A stretch of 64,000 nt of DNA, taken from the NCBI RefSeq assembly GCF_949987515.2, contig NC_082689.1:5296001-5360000 (forward strand), in the 5' to 3' direction. Below are positions 12,488 to 24,700 of the stretch, piece after piece. A program made the translations under genes and the position numbers. The notes under the pieces were generated by a model, which saw nothing but the letters and a program-made list of their open reading frames with translations, had not been told where the DNA came from and did not search any database. Every line of letters starts with the position of its first letter. Position 1 is the first letter of the stretch. The stretch comes from Delphinus delphis. Lineage: Eukaryota > Chordata > Mammalia > Artiodactyla > Delphinidae.

Positions 12488-13205
12488 AGCTGTGCGGGGT
12501 GTGATGGTTCCCCCTACTTGTAAGCTAACAAGGTAGCCTGCCAAAGACACGAGACCCCTGGGTCAGAAACAAAGGACTTTACTATTCATAGCAATCGCAG
12601 TAGCTAGAGGATCAGCATTTTCATGAGCTGGTAGTTAACGGAGCCCCAGTTCCCAGAGGGCCAAGAGGTCCAGATGCACATATAGTGGATTGACCTATAG
12701 GAGGGGAACCCTGAGCTTAGAGAACCCCAATCTTTTATATGGGCAGTAAGCATTCTGCCCTGTAACTGTGACAGGAAACCCTATCTTCATCTCCCAAGGC
12801 TGTTTGCTCTACAAAAGTTCTTGAAAAGATAGTTCAGAAGAAAGGCGGTCAAAGCCACAACTACTGAACCCGTGTGCCACAACTACTGAAGCCCGTGCAC
12901 TCTAGGGCCTGCGTGCCGCAACTACTGAGCCCACATACTGCAACTACTGAAGCCCGCATGCCTAGAGCCCATGCTCCACAACAAGAGAAGGCACCGCAAT
13001 GAGAAGCCCATGCACTGCAACAAAGAGTAGCCCCTGCTCACTGCAACTAGAGAAAGCCCGCACGCAGCAACGAAGACCCAACGCAGCCAAAAAAAGTTTT
13101 TAAAAAGAACAAAGGCAGTCCATGCCTCTTCACTCAGACATGCAGAAGTGCAAGAGACCTAGGGAGGATTATCTCCCCCAGCTCCTTGGTACATCTCCCA
13201 CCACA
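12488..13205. mobile_element. LTR-like insertion inside the L2, itself split by a SINE
   Basis: This block interrupts the L2 consensus between its 'ccatacacacactagagcc' and 'gccacgctgcctggcc' regions. It resembles a degraded endogenous retroviral LTR (TGTGATGG-type beginning, TTTATATGG TATA-like box), but I cannot name the family. The SINE at 12851-13110 sits inside it. Confidence 0.4.
12851..13110 (+). mobile_element. 5'-truncated CHR-2 SINE
   Basis: It has the repeated CACAACTACTGA modules, the CTCCACAACAAGAGAA block and the GAAGACCCAACGCAGCC end of CHR-2, but lacks the tRNA-like head. Flanking AAAGGCGGTC (12841-12850) and AAAGGCAGTC (13111-13120) form a 10-bp target-site duplication with one mismatch. 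Confidence 0.9.
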
Positions 13206-13214
13206 GCATCTGTC

Positions 13215-13468
13215 CTTCTTCCCCATTCTCCCCTCTTTAGCCACGCTGCCTGGCCTCCTTGCTGTTCCTTAAATATACCCGGCACACACCCGACTCATGT
13301 ATTTGCACATGGTATTTCCTCCATCAGGAATGCGCTTCCCCCAGCAATTTCAGCAGCTCCATCATTTCCTTCACACATTACTCCAAAGCCACCGTCTCCG
13401 TGAGCCCTCTTCTGACATTCTGTCTAAAATGGCATCCCTCTTCACCAACACTTCACGTCTTCCTTCTT
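13215..13468 (+). mobile_element. LINE L2, middle segment
   Basis: This continues the L2 at 11680 with the blocks GCCACGCTGCCTGGCCTCC, TTTGCACATGGTATTTCC, GGAATGCGCTTCCCCCAG and GAGCCCTCTTCTGAC. These occur in consensus order, which shows one original element split by later insertions. Confidence 0.75.
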
Positions 13469-13945
13469 TGCCCCCAAACATGCCCACATCCTAATCCCTG
13501 AAACCTATAACTATGTTATCTTACATGACAAAGGGGCATTGCAGATGCAATGAAGTCAATGATGTTGAGATGATTATCCTCGACTCTCTGGGTGGGTCCA
13601 ATGTAATCACAAGGGGTCTTATAAGAGGGGAGGCATCAGGGTCAGAGTCAGAGAAGGAGCTATGAGGATAGATGCAGGGATGAGAGGGGGAGAGAGAAGT
13701 TGGAAGATGCTACACTGCTGGCTTTGAAGATAGAAGGATGGGACGGTGAGCCAAAGAGAATAGGTGGCCTTTAGAAGCTGGAAAAGGCAAGAAAATGGAT
13801 TCTCTCTTAAAGGTTACAGAAGGAATCCAGTCCTATCAACTCATTTCTGACTTGTGACCTCCAGAACTATAAGATAATAAATTTGTGTTGTTTACACCAC
13901 TATGTTTGTGCTAATTTGTTATAACAACAATAGGAACTTAATACA
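13469..13945 (+). mobile_element. MLT1-type MaLR solitary LTR inserted in L2
   Basis: Hallmarks are GGCATTGCAGATGCAATGAA, GATTATCCTCGACTCTCTGG, GCTGGCTTTGAAGATAG, AAGCTGGAAAAGGCAAG and the 3' end TATAAGATAATAAATTTGTG with TAATTTGTTATAACA. The AATAAA is the LTR polyadenylation signal. No internal MaLR sequence follows, so it is a solo LTR. Confidence 0.85.
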
Positions 13946-14200
13946 CTTGCTTAAATGTTTTCTTAGCACTCATCCCCATCTGATACAGTACATACTTTAC
14001 TTAGTTATCTTGGATGTGTTCTGTGTCCCAACCAGAATATAAAGTCTATGAGAGCCAGAATTTCCATCTGCTTTATTCCTTGTTCTAGCTCCAGCACCTA
14101 TAAGTGCCTGACACGTAGTAGGTGCCCAATAAATGCTTATCAAATTAATGGCTTCTCCCATTAAATTGTAATTTCCATGAAGACAAGGACCATCTCTCTT
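13946..14200 (+). mobile_element. LINE L2, 3' terminal segment
   Basis: It carries the L2 3' end: AGAATATAAAGTCTATGAGAG, then TCCAGCACCTA, GACACGTAGTAGGTGCCCAA and AATAAATGCTTAT. It completes the L2 broken at 12485 and 13468. Confidence 0.75.
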
Positions 14201-14289
14201 CTGCACAGTCCTTGGTCACTGTAGGGGCAATGAATATTCAACAAGTTAACTGATGAAAAATAGTAACTATCTCTCCTAAGGTAAGGGCT

Positions 14290-14350
14290 CCCCTCCCATC
14301 ATACCAGGCACATAGTAGGTGTTCAATAAATATTAGCTGAATTGAAATGA
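14290..14350 (+). mobile_element. MIR/L2-type 3' end fragment
   Basis: The motif CCAGGCACATAGTAGGTGTT followed by CAATAAATATTAGCTGAAT is the shared CORE-tail signature of MIR and L2. It is too short to assign to either family. Confidence 0.55.
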
Positions 14351-14579
14351 AAGTTAGTTTTTCTAGTGACATGAGACCCAGTGGCATTTACAAGGAGGTT
14401 ACTGGAGATTCATCTTTTGTGAATACAGCCAAGAATTCGGGCCTATTTTGATATGATAGTCCTTCCAAGGACTTTAATTTGTGAGTGAAAACTTTACTAT
14501 GAAAGCAAGCTGGCTCTCAAAGTAGTGAATTTCTCCTGTCACCAGAAGTATCAAGGAAAAGCCTGATAACCATCCCATT

Positions 14580-14720
14580 CATTCATTTGTTCATTCTCTC
14601 ATTTATTCATTCAACAGATCTTCTTTGATCACCTACTCTGTCCTAGACAGGGTGCTACATTCTAGAAATAGAAAGACAGAAAAGATGATGCCTGCCCTTA
14701 GAGAGCCTCCATTCCAGGGG
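14580..14720 (+). mobile_element. L2-like fragment with ATTC-rich start
   Basis: Several ATTCATT/ATTCATTC units lead into CACCTACTCTGTCCTAGACA, GGGTGCTACATTCTAGAAAT and GATGCCTGCCCTTAGAGAGC, the usual 'area of disease-free-text' style L2/MIR tail reading 'cacctactgtgtgccaggca'. Assignment to L2 is by eye only. Confidence 0.5.
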
Positions 14721-16329
14721 ACTATCTGTAGAAGAGGCATTGCTTTTGGGGTTCAATTTCTGAATCCAACACAGAGATTGTGAACAGAGAGTGAGAATAG
14801 TTATAAATGAAGGTGGCCGTGAACCCCCCCCTGCCCAACACACACACGCATATGAACACAGGGTTTACACACTCAAACATTCAGTGACTGAGTTACAGTT
14901 GGGTGAATGATTCTGGTCATGTCTAAGTAAACGTGTAAATCTAGGGCACTTCTGCTAGTGCCTAGCCATATACCTCTACGTTCTCCTGAAATGAAGCACT
15001 GTGAGTTGTGTCCTCCAGAGGAAAAACTTTATTGTCATAACTTTAAACATCAAAATTCTCCCCATCCCCCAAACGTGCACAGGTGCCCTTACACATAGCT
15101 ACATAGCTATTCCACCTAAATTATCTCTAAGAAGTGATTTAGAAAATTTATAAAACATTCTGTGTCTCTGGATTCTTAGGTTATTTACCTGAGCTTGAAT
15201 TGATTTTATTAGGTGACTTTGCACGCTTGATTGGGGAGCTCTGAGATTTTTATTTGACATGTGTGTAGACTGTAATACGACAGAGGTTGCTTCATCTCAT
15301 GGGGTCATCTGCAGAGAGCAGAGGGTCGTTGTGGGGAACTAGCGTCTCACAACGGCTTTGGGCTCCAGATGGAGGTGGGGAGGGGCCACGTAGGGCAGGA
15401 GAGGAGAGCAGAGACCAGAAAGAGGCATAATTCAGAAAAGGGCCAAGATAAAATTTCCTTATCTTGCATTTTGCTCTCTGAGGCAATGACTCTGGGGTGA
15501 GGACGAGAACACACACAAATTGTGTTGGCATTTTTGCGGTTTGAGCTCTAGGCTGATCCAGACTGGGCTCTATGGGGCCCCGCCTCTCTACTCCATGTAG
15601 CTCTCATTCTCCTCCTGGCACTGCAGGACTTCAGGAGCCATGTGCGTCTCTCAGTGATTGGGAAAGTTCAGGAGAACAAGCCCCATTGGGCAAGCTCATT
15701 TCAAACCTCTTCACATTTGCTGACATCCCCATGGCCAAAGCAGGTCACAGGACTGTGCCCAGAAGCAGGGGAGGGAAGAACACCCCACCCACCATGAGAG
15801 GACCCTGCAGAGTTATGTGGCAAAGGTGTGGCTGTATAATCCTACTGGTGGAAGGTAGTGCAGAGCTGGTTATCAGTCCAGTGGGGCATGCCATCCTTGG
15901 CCAGGTAATCGAGCCCTTTAGCTGAAATTGTGTCCTTCATTCGGTTGTTTGGCCCAGGGAAGAAAGCAGTGACATCTCACAGGGCAGTTGTGAGCATCTG
16001 AATAAGGTATGTGGGCAAGTGCTTTGTCACCTGCAGGTATTATCCCAGCAATGGAACAGGAGTTCTATAAGCCTCAGTTTACTTTTCTGTAAAAGATAGA
16101 TTATAACACCTAAAACATTGGATTATTATTGCTATCAGAGCTATAGTCAACTTTCCCAAGTTCACAAGGCCGTAGTAAGCAAATAATCCAGATCTGATTT
16201 ACTCCACTTCTCTAAGGGAAGAAATAGAGGGGCAGCTTCCACCTTTTCTGTACGTGCAACTTTCCCAGCCATCGAGTGCAGCAGAAGCAGTGATGCAGGA
16301 CTTCTGAGGATGGTTCATATAAAGCAGTA
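14721..16329. other. Intergenic DNA without clear features
   Basis: There is no gene and no strong repeat signature apart from a weak MIR-like piece at about 16050-16130 (CCTCAGTTTACTTTTCTGTAA). The open frame at 15572-15925 has no recognisable family or splice context, and I treat it as chance. Confidence 0.5.
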
Positions 16330-16640
16330 TACTTCCTACTGGTCTTATCTTTCTCACCCCTCCTCCACTCTTTTCACTGGCCCTTGGCCACCATGTTGTG
16401 AGGAAGCCCAAGCCACAGGGAGAGGCTACAAGATCGTGTGAATACAAGATCCTTCAGATGATTCCAGCTCCCAAGCTTCAAGTCTTCCAGCTGAGGCCCA
16501 TGTAAGGTAGCGTGAGACAACCTGTTCTCTCTGTGCCTTATCTGAATTCTGGACTCATCGAAACTCTGAGAGCTAATAAACGATTATCGTTTTCAGCCTC
16601 TAATTTGAGAGTGACTTGTTCTACAGGAATAGACGCTAAT
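16330..16640 (+). mobile_element. MLT1-type MaLR LTR, 3' half
   Basis: The order CTTCAGATGATTCCAGCTCC, GAATTCTGGACTCATCGAAA, CTCTGAGAGCTAATAAACG and TGTTCTACAGGAATAGACG follows an MLT1 3' end. It is diverged and 5'-incomplete. Confidence 0.6.
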
Positions 16641-16689
16641 GGAGAGGGGATCCTTGAACCTGTGAAAATGTATGAGAGAATCATGATAT

Positions 16690-16727
16690 GTATGTGAGAA
16701 TATATGACATGTGAGAATATATGACAT
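16690..16727 (+). repeat. Short tandem duplication of an 18-bp unit
   Basis: The unit ATGTGAGAATATATGACA occurs twice in succession with almost no divergence. It looks like a local slippage duplication with no evident function. Confidence 0.7.
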
Positions 16728-16864
16728 TTTTGTTTCTGGGTTCATCATTTGTTGACATTTGCCCTGAATAAGGGCCCCCTTGAGAGAGAATCCAGTTCCC
16801 ACATCAGCTCTGCTTGTCCTCTCCAGGCAGCCCTTCTCTGGTGCCCATGGCTCACTTTCTGAAA

Positions 16865-17365
16865 CAGAGTCATTGGCTTTCTATTGCTGCCACCAACACA
16901 AATGTGTTATCCTGTAGTTCTATAGGTCAGAAGTCTGACACGGGTCTCATCAGGCTAAAATCAAGGCACCGACATCACGGTCCTTTCTGTAAGCTCTGCA
17001 TAGCATCTGTCTCCTTGTCTTTTCCAGCGTCTTGAGGCTGCCCGCACGCCCTGGCCTGTGGCCCCCTCCTCCATCAATTTCACGGCCAGCAAAGGTGAGT
17101 TGAGTTGTTCTCACGTCACATCACTCTGACCCCCTCCTTTGCCTCCTCCCGCTTGTCAGAACCTTTGTGATTATATTGATCCCACCTGATAATCCAGGCT
17201 CATTTCCCCATTTCAAGATCATATGATTACTAACTTTAATTCCATCTGCAACCTTAATTCCCCTTTGCCACATAAGGTAACATATCCACAGGTTCCAGGC
17301 ATTAGGACCTAGACATCTTTCGGGTGCGGAGGGGGGGCATTATTCTGCCTATAACGCATTAACAG
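16865..17365 (-). mobile_element. MLT1-type MaLR LTR
   Basis: Read in reverse it follows the MLT1/MER-like order: GGCTTTCTATTGCTGCCACC, GGTCAGAAGTCTGACACGGG, CATCTGCAACCTTAATTCCC, and CATTATTCTGCCTATAACGC at its end. Another copy in the same orientation lies at 18985. Confidence 0.65.
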
Positions 17366-17798
17366 ATGCTGCCAGTGTTCAGTATGCACTTGTTGTTTAC
17401 TATTTGGGGGTGTCAAGTGTCATAGTAGTTGCATTTGAACCTACCTATGCGTAACTAGAAGGGTTTTAGAAAGAAATGTTGGGTTCCCAGAATCAGCCTT
17501 GGACCCACCCACACTCATACCCCTCAGTACAAGGTAGCCTTTGAAACTCATGAGATTTGTGTAACCTGATAAGTCACCTACTACTAACAGGCTCAGAATC
17601 ACCCCATAGGCCCCCACAGCTCCTGAGGCAAAGGGATGGAAAGCAGAAACACAGATGAACACAGTCTTTAAAGGCTTCATTTCTTTTGCACTTACATTTT
17701 TAGGTCAGTCAGTGCTTATTTGCAGGGTTAAAAGAATATCTTCCTAATATGCAGAGTAAACAAAATGAGCAGTAGCACTATTTAGCTCAAGGTCATTT
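17366..17798. other. Intergenic DNA without clear features
   Basis: This is moderately AT-rich sequence with no convincing repeat signature or open frame. Confidence 0.5.
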
Positions 17799-17814
17799 AA
17801 AAAAGATTTTCATG

Positions 17815-18160
17815 GGACTTCCCTGGTGGCGCAGTGGTTAAGAATCCGCCTGCCAATGCAGGGGACACGGGTTTGAGCCCTGGTCCGGGAAGATCCCACA
17901 TGCCGTGGAGCAGCTAAGCCTGTGCACCACAACTACTGAGCCTGCACTCTAGAGCCCTCGAGCCACAACTACTGAGCCCACGTGCTGCAACTACTGAAGC
18001 TCACACGCCTAGAGCCCGTGCTCCACAACAAGAAAAGCCACCACAATGAGAAACCCGCGCACCGCAAGGAAGAGTAGCCCCCGCTCGCCACAACTAGAGA
18101 AAGCCTGCACGCAGTAACGAAGACCCAACGTAGCCAAAAATAAATAAATAAATTTATTTT
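17815..18160 (+). mobile_element. Full-length CHR-2 SINE
   Basis: It begins GGACTTCCCTGGTGGCGCAG, holds the RNA polymerase III A-box and B-box region (GGTTTGAGCCCTGG), the two CACAACTACTGA modules and the GAAGACCCAACGTAGCC end with an ATAA tail. The flanks at 17799-17814 and 18161-18177 both read A(n)GATTTYCATG, a clear target-site duplication. Confidence 0.95.
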
Positions 18161-21100
18161 AAAAAAAGATTTCCATGTTTATGGGCTATCCTTAAAATTA
18201 ATAATGGATGCTATATGATTTTATCAAGATTTTCAAAATCCCACTGAAAATGCAAAATGTTTCCTGTATGAAATCCAAGTTTTATTTCTCCAACTGTCAC
18301 TAAAATGGGAGTACGGTTCTTGAGGACTCTTACAAAGCTTGGAGCAGCAGAAAGTGGGATGGAGTAAGTCAGAGTTTAGGGTAGATGGGAAAATTGCAGC
18401 TGAACCCTGAATGTTACTTTTCTGGAAAGTGTCTTTGTTCTGCCACGTGGAGCTCTCACTCCTGACCTTTCTCCTCGAACCCCGCTTTCTCTGGAGGCCA
18501 GTTGCTCCTCTCTTCACAGTCCCAGTTGTCCTGAATCACCAGGAAGGAATTCACCGCAAACCACGACACTTTATGAGACTGACTTTACTCCTTTGGATAA
18601 AGGTCTGGGGACACACACACACACACACACAATCACCATATTTTCCTAAATTAAGGAGAAATTGTTATTCAGAGATGCATTCTATGGGCCATGATTCTTT
18701 AAGAGGTTGCGAAACCAATCTTATCAGCAAATAGAATAGAATAGAACAGAATAGAACAAATAGAATAGAATATCAGTGCATCATAGGTAGTGGGGGTGAG
18801 TGCTGTCTAAAGGTAGCAGTTGTTCTGTGAAACTTTTGTTGTTTTGTGAAGACAGCAAGGAAGTACTACTTCTCAAAGGACAAACATATAAGCAAACCTC
18901 TCACCGCCCCCACCCCCGCCTTCTCTCTGGGTGTCTTTGCTAAGCATAACTCTTCCACAGTTTCCATGTGGTATCTGATTCCCATGGCTCCTGCAACAAA
19001 TTACCACAAACTTACTGCCTGAAAACAACACCTATTTATTATCTCAGTTCTGGAAGACAGAAGCCTGAAATGGGTCTCATGCGGCTAAAATCAAGGTGTC
19101 CATAGGCCTGCACTCCTTTCAGAGGCTCCAGGGGAGAATCTGTTTGCGTGGCTTTTCTAGCATCTGGAGGCTGCCTACAATCCTCGGTGCGTGGCCACCT
19201 CTTCCATCTTCAAAGCCAGCATCATAGCGTCTTCAAATTTCTCTCCCACCCTCCTGCCTCCCTCTTTAAAGGACCTTGTGATTACTTTGAGTCCACTGAT
19301 GATCCGGGACAATCTCCCCATCTCAAGATCTTTATTTTTATCACATCTGCAAAATCCCTTTTGCCATGTAAGGAAGCGTTTTCACAGATTCCAGCTTTAG
19401 GACACAGACATCTTTGGGGGCCTTGATTCTGCCTTCCACTGATGCTGACAGTACAGTGGAAACACACCCGGGCTTTGCATATTTCAGTGAAATGTATCAT
19501 GGGCTGTCCCTCAGATAGATCCACATCAACACATGCTTAGTGACCAGCGTCCCCAAAAAACAAAAACAAAGAACCCAGCCTCCCTGTGGAAAATTAAAGC
19601 ACTGTGAGCTCTTCTCATTTTTATCTAAAATTTAATTTAATATTCTAAAAGTCATTCAATGAAATACATAGGACTTTGAAGGAAACCAGTTATACTGAAT
19701 TAGAATTATCAAGATATTTAACAGTTTATGGTATAGGAATATATCTGCTTCTTTATTAACATATCAATTAACAAGATGTAGCAGCCAGTCTACTAATAGA
19801 ACTTTGAACTGCTGATAAACCTAAACAATATTTTAAGGAATTTGTAACATTCGTGATAGGAAAGAATCTGATTTCTCTCAGTGACAAAGTCTCAGACACT
19901 GCTGATACTTCTGTGATTTACTATTTACATCTATAGTGGAAGGAAATACCACATTTTAATTAAAGCTTAGTGAAATTAAAGATGTAAATGCTTCCTCATC
20001 CAAGTTCACAGACCCCTCTGTTTAAGGCCAGGACAAAGTAGGCAAGACAAGGTCCCCAGCCCAGGCGGAGGCTTGGGGTCTCCTAGGGCAAGTCTTTTTT
20101 TTTTTCATCGTGGTAAAATACATATAACATAAAATGTACCTTAGTACCAATTTTAAGTACACAATTCAGTAGTGCTAAGCATATTCACATTGTTATGTAT
20201 TCACTCTCCAGAACCCTTTTCGAATTGCTAAACTGAAACAATATACCCATTTAACAACAACTTCCCCTCCCCCCTTCCCCCCAGCCTCTGACAACTACCA
20301 TTCTACCCTTTGTCTCTGTGAATCTGACTATTGTAGGCGTGTCTCCTATAAGTGGGATGGTGCAGTTTTTTATCTTTTTGAGACTGGCTTATTGCCCTTA
20401 GCATAATGTTTTCAAAGTTTATCCATGTTGCAACATGTGTCAGAATTTCCTTTTTAAGGGAGAATGATATGCATGTATGTGTGTATGTGTGTATATATGT
20501 GTATGTGTGTGTATATATGTTTATGTGTGTGTATATATATATATGAATGTATATCACATTTTCTTTATCCATTCATCCACTGACTGACATTTGGGTTGCT
20601 TCTATCTTTTGGTTATTGTGGATAGTGTTGTTATGAACATGGGTGTGCAAATATCTCTTGCAGACCCTGCTTTCCATTCTTCGGGGTATATACCCAGACG
20701 TGGGATTGTCGGACAGAGCAAGTCCTCGTGATGACTGTCAGAGGGAAACAACTCTACCAAGATCAGTCTTCTTCCAGACCAGTGTTCCCGCTCCTAAGAG
20801 TTGTGCTGGAGAAAAGTAGTTAGAAATCTGGTCTCAGATTGTCACAGAATCAACACTACGGAAGAGACCTCAGAGTCCCTTTCATGTACCAGCGAAAAAA
20901 CTGAGGCCCCTGTGGGTGAAGTTACTTCCTGAACTACTTGTTAAAAATGAACTCAGGAGTGGAACTGGCCCTGTGAAAGTTACCAATTCCTGAGCCCACA
21001 CAGGGTGGGTATCAGCATGGCTAAGACCCAGGCAGCCAGAGCAGAGGGAGGTGCTGGCTCCGGTGCAGAAATTCCACTGCTTTAGTGGAAATGCCCTTCC

Positions 21101-21708
21101 CCTTGCCTGATAGGAATACAGCCACACAAGAACTGTTTCCCTAGAATTTTCCCATGAAGCCAGCCACTGTTTCTTTTTCTCTTTTCCAAATGAGGACAAA
21201 AGGCAAAGATGCCTTATTCTCCTAGCAACCCGCTCAAGCCCTCTTCTGCGTGTGCCATGAAAACTCTGTTCCGAATTCACATCAGCTCCTGGGGGAGTGA
21301 AAATGCAGCACACCAACCTTGGATTTGCAGCAGTTTTTAAAGTGGATGTTTATAGAGACACAAGCTAACACAATTCTGTAAATCATTCCTCCTTGTACCA
21401 AGTGCAAAATGCATAATAATTCTGAATGTAAGAATTCTTCTCTCATATAATGGAAGATTAATTTTCTTCTACACATTCTGTGAGCTGATTAAAAAGCTGG
21501 TTTTATACATATAGTTTTGGCTGATGAACAAATTAGACACTGAGAAATCAGATGCAAATGAGGAGTTTACAGACACTTTTGAAATTACATAATCTTCTCG
21601 CAGATCATATGAAAACCAAGTAACTGAGTTAGAAAGGATCTGTTGAGGTGTCTGAAAGGAGGGTTTCTGTGATGTTTACCAACTATTTTTTTCTAATCAC
21701 AATTGCCA

Positions 21709-21755
<47 letters not shown>

Positions 21756-24700
21756 GGTACGCGGGCCTCTCACTGCTGTGGCCTCTCCTGTTGCGGAGCA
21801 CAGGCTCCGGACGCGCAGGCTCAGCGGCCGTGGCTCACGGGCCCAGCCGCTCCGCAGCATGTGGGATCTTCCTGGAGCAGGGCACGAACCCGTGTCCCCT
21901 GCATCGGCAGGCGGACTCTCAACCACTGCGCCACCAGGGAAGCCCTGCCATATATTTTTGCAAACATCTTTGCACTTGTGCTTTGTATCTGTTTGTTTCA
22001 TAGATTATTTGTTACAAAACTTTCGGGGGGCGGGTTGTTAAACTTTAGGATTTAATACCTTTGGTAAACATCCTTTTGCTGCACCCACTGAAAGTACACT
22101 AAACAACAGCCCCCCAAAAGGACTGCTTTTCTGTTCTTCAATTTTCACTTGGTGTCCAAATACAGCTTCAATTTAAATATTTATCGAAAGGTCGCTAAAT
22201 CCTGGGCTGGGCACCTGTTGACATCATCTTATTTAACCCTCTATGACATCACAGGGCAGCTAATGCTGTGCACCTAAGAGGCCCGAGGGTCAGGGAGGAG
22301 GTGATGGGCCCAAGGCTACAGCCAGACTCGACACACCCGGAGGGTAAAGCCCGGTTTTCTGAGTGTGAGCACACCTGTTTCCCTTCTAACCACAGTGAAT
22401 CTCTAATTTTAAAAACACAAGGGAGGAATTCCCTGGCGGTCCAGTGGTTAGGACTCCACGCTTTCACTGCCGAGGGCCTGTGTTCGATCCCTGATCGGGG
22501 AACTAAGATCCCACAAGCTGTGTGGTGCGGCCAAATTAAAAAACAAAAACAAACAAACAAAACCCACACGGGAATGTGTGATCACAGAGACATTTTCTGT
22601 GATGTGGAAGATGAGCCTATAACCAAACAGATCTAGATCAGTGTGCATGGCTTCTGTGGAATGGAAGAGCATTTTCCCTGCCTTAACTCCAGTCTCTCCT
22701 GTTCTCACCAGGCTCTGTGTTTTGACTGTCATTCGATGCTCTGCTAAGCTGTGACCCACATGTTGCCTGACAATAATCCCTTCCTGTGTGTCACACTCTG
22801 CCCGGGGTGTCAGTCTGCCCTGTAGAGGAGGCCCTGGCATGTGCCCGGCTGGGATCCACGGCACACTTGGCTTCCAGCATGCTGGCCAGCTTTCTGCGTG
22901 TATCCCAGGAACGTAAGACTGCCTTTGGAAAAGGAACAGCAGTGGTGTTAGGACTTGCCTCCTCTTCTTAGGACAGTGGTCATCCGATTGTGCTCCTTGG
23001 AGCCCCCTAAGAAAGCCGGCTGGCTGTGGGGTTGGGATGTGAGTGCATGGGGTTCTCCCTCACCCCCAACACCGGCTCCCTTTACATAAAGCTTCACTTT
23101 TATCTTGTTAACATGCAAGTTCCCCCATTAGATTCACTTTGGGGCAGGGGTGTTATTTAAGAAGCAAGACACATCAGTACAAGGTGTCAAAAAACTTTCT
23201 AGGTACTTAAATACTTCCTAGACCCATGACATTTCTGCATGATCATCTGTAGGCCTTATCTACTTGGGGTGGTTTTGTTCTACAGGACATGGAAGATGGG
23301 GCACAGGGATGATGTGGGCAGAGGGGAAATTTGCTTTCCTTCCCAACACCTCCCTCCGGTTCTATTATATTTTCCTTCCCTCCTCCCCTCCACCGAGTGG
23401 AGAGCGGGTGACAGAACACCAGGTTAGGGCTTGGCAAAAGACAGCCAGCAGGCCAGATGGCCTATGAGGTAAGAATCATTGTCACATTCTATTTAAAAAG
23501 TCAAAAGGAGACTATTTTTATAACATTTGGAAGTAAATAAAATTCAAATTTGGATGTCTAAATAAAGTTTTATTAGAACACATGCGTGCCCATACGTTTG
23601 CACATTGTGACTGGCTGCTTTCACACCACAGAGCTGAGTAGTTAGGACAGAGACCCGAGGCCTGCAAATCCTAAAACACTTACTGTTGGGCCCGTTGCAG
23701 AGTTTGCTGACTGCTGCGCAAGTTTTAGAGGGTCCAGCCTGGTTTTAGAGGGGCTTCTGAAAGGTGTTGCCTTAACAGCAGACATTTTATTTTTCTTAAT
23801 CAAAAAAGCATTTTAATCATCTTATCTCATTGACCTTTCTCATGCTTGAAGAAAATCTGAAAAAATGTTGTTTGCACAACTACCTTCTAACCGACGCAAA
23901 TGAGTCAACAGCAGACCTCTAGTCGTAACAGAGCAGGGGAAATCCTGGGGAAAAGTCAGAGAGTCCTTAATCTGGACTCCCTTGTAGCTACAGCTATTCT
24001 GTGGGCGACCTCTGAATACATAATGAAGGAGTAGCACAGTGAATACAGAGCCTTTATTTTGACGCCCATGGGACTGAGTGCATAGGAACTTTATGAATAT
24101 GCAAACAGTACACACCAAGCTTTGGAAACTCTTTTCTCAATTTCACTGGTTATGTTTTACCAACCAAGTCTTTGAAGCAGTTATGAAACCAAGACAAACC
24201 TTACTGAGTATCACACAAAGCTGGACAGAGCTTGGTGGGTGGCCTGGAAGGAGAATAATTTGGTGCCTATCAAAGCAATATTCACTGAGTATCTAATGTA
24301 CATAGATGTGAAGCTAGGCTGTTCCAGGAATGTAAAGAGAAAGGTGTCTTGGGGTAGCTCAAGTCAGCCCTGGTCCCCATTCTCCACGGCAGTTCAGCTC
24401 TGCCCCAAACCTGCATCACTCATTCACAGAACCAAAGTTCTGGAGGAAACCACCCTCCCTACAGTGCAGCGTGGTGATCATCTTTGGGCTTCTCATCTCA
24501 GTCCCGTTGGATTGCTTCAGAAGCAGACTCTGAGAGGATTCAAGGGCAAGGAGCTGATCTGGGAGGTGATCCCAGGAATCCCCAGAAGGGGTGCTGGGAA
24601 GTAAGATAAGGAAAGGGAGGAAGCCAGCTTAGGGTGTGCTCCTGAGAAGGGTGTTGCTGTAGGGCAATGGGGGCTCCTTTTCCCAGGTCCTCTAGAAGAC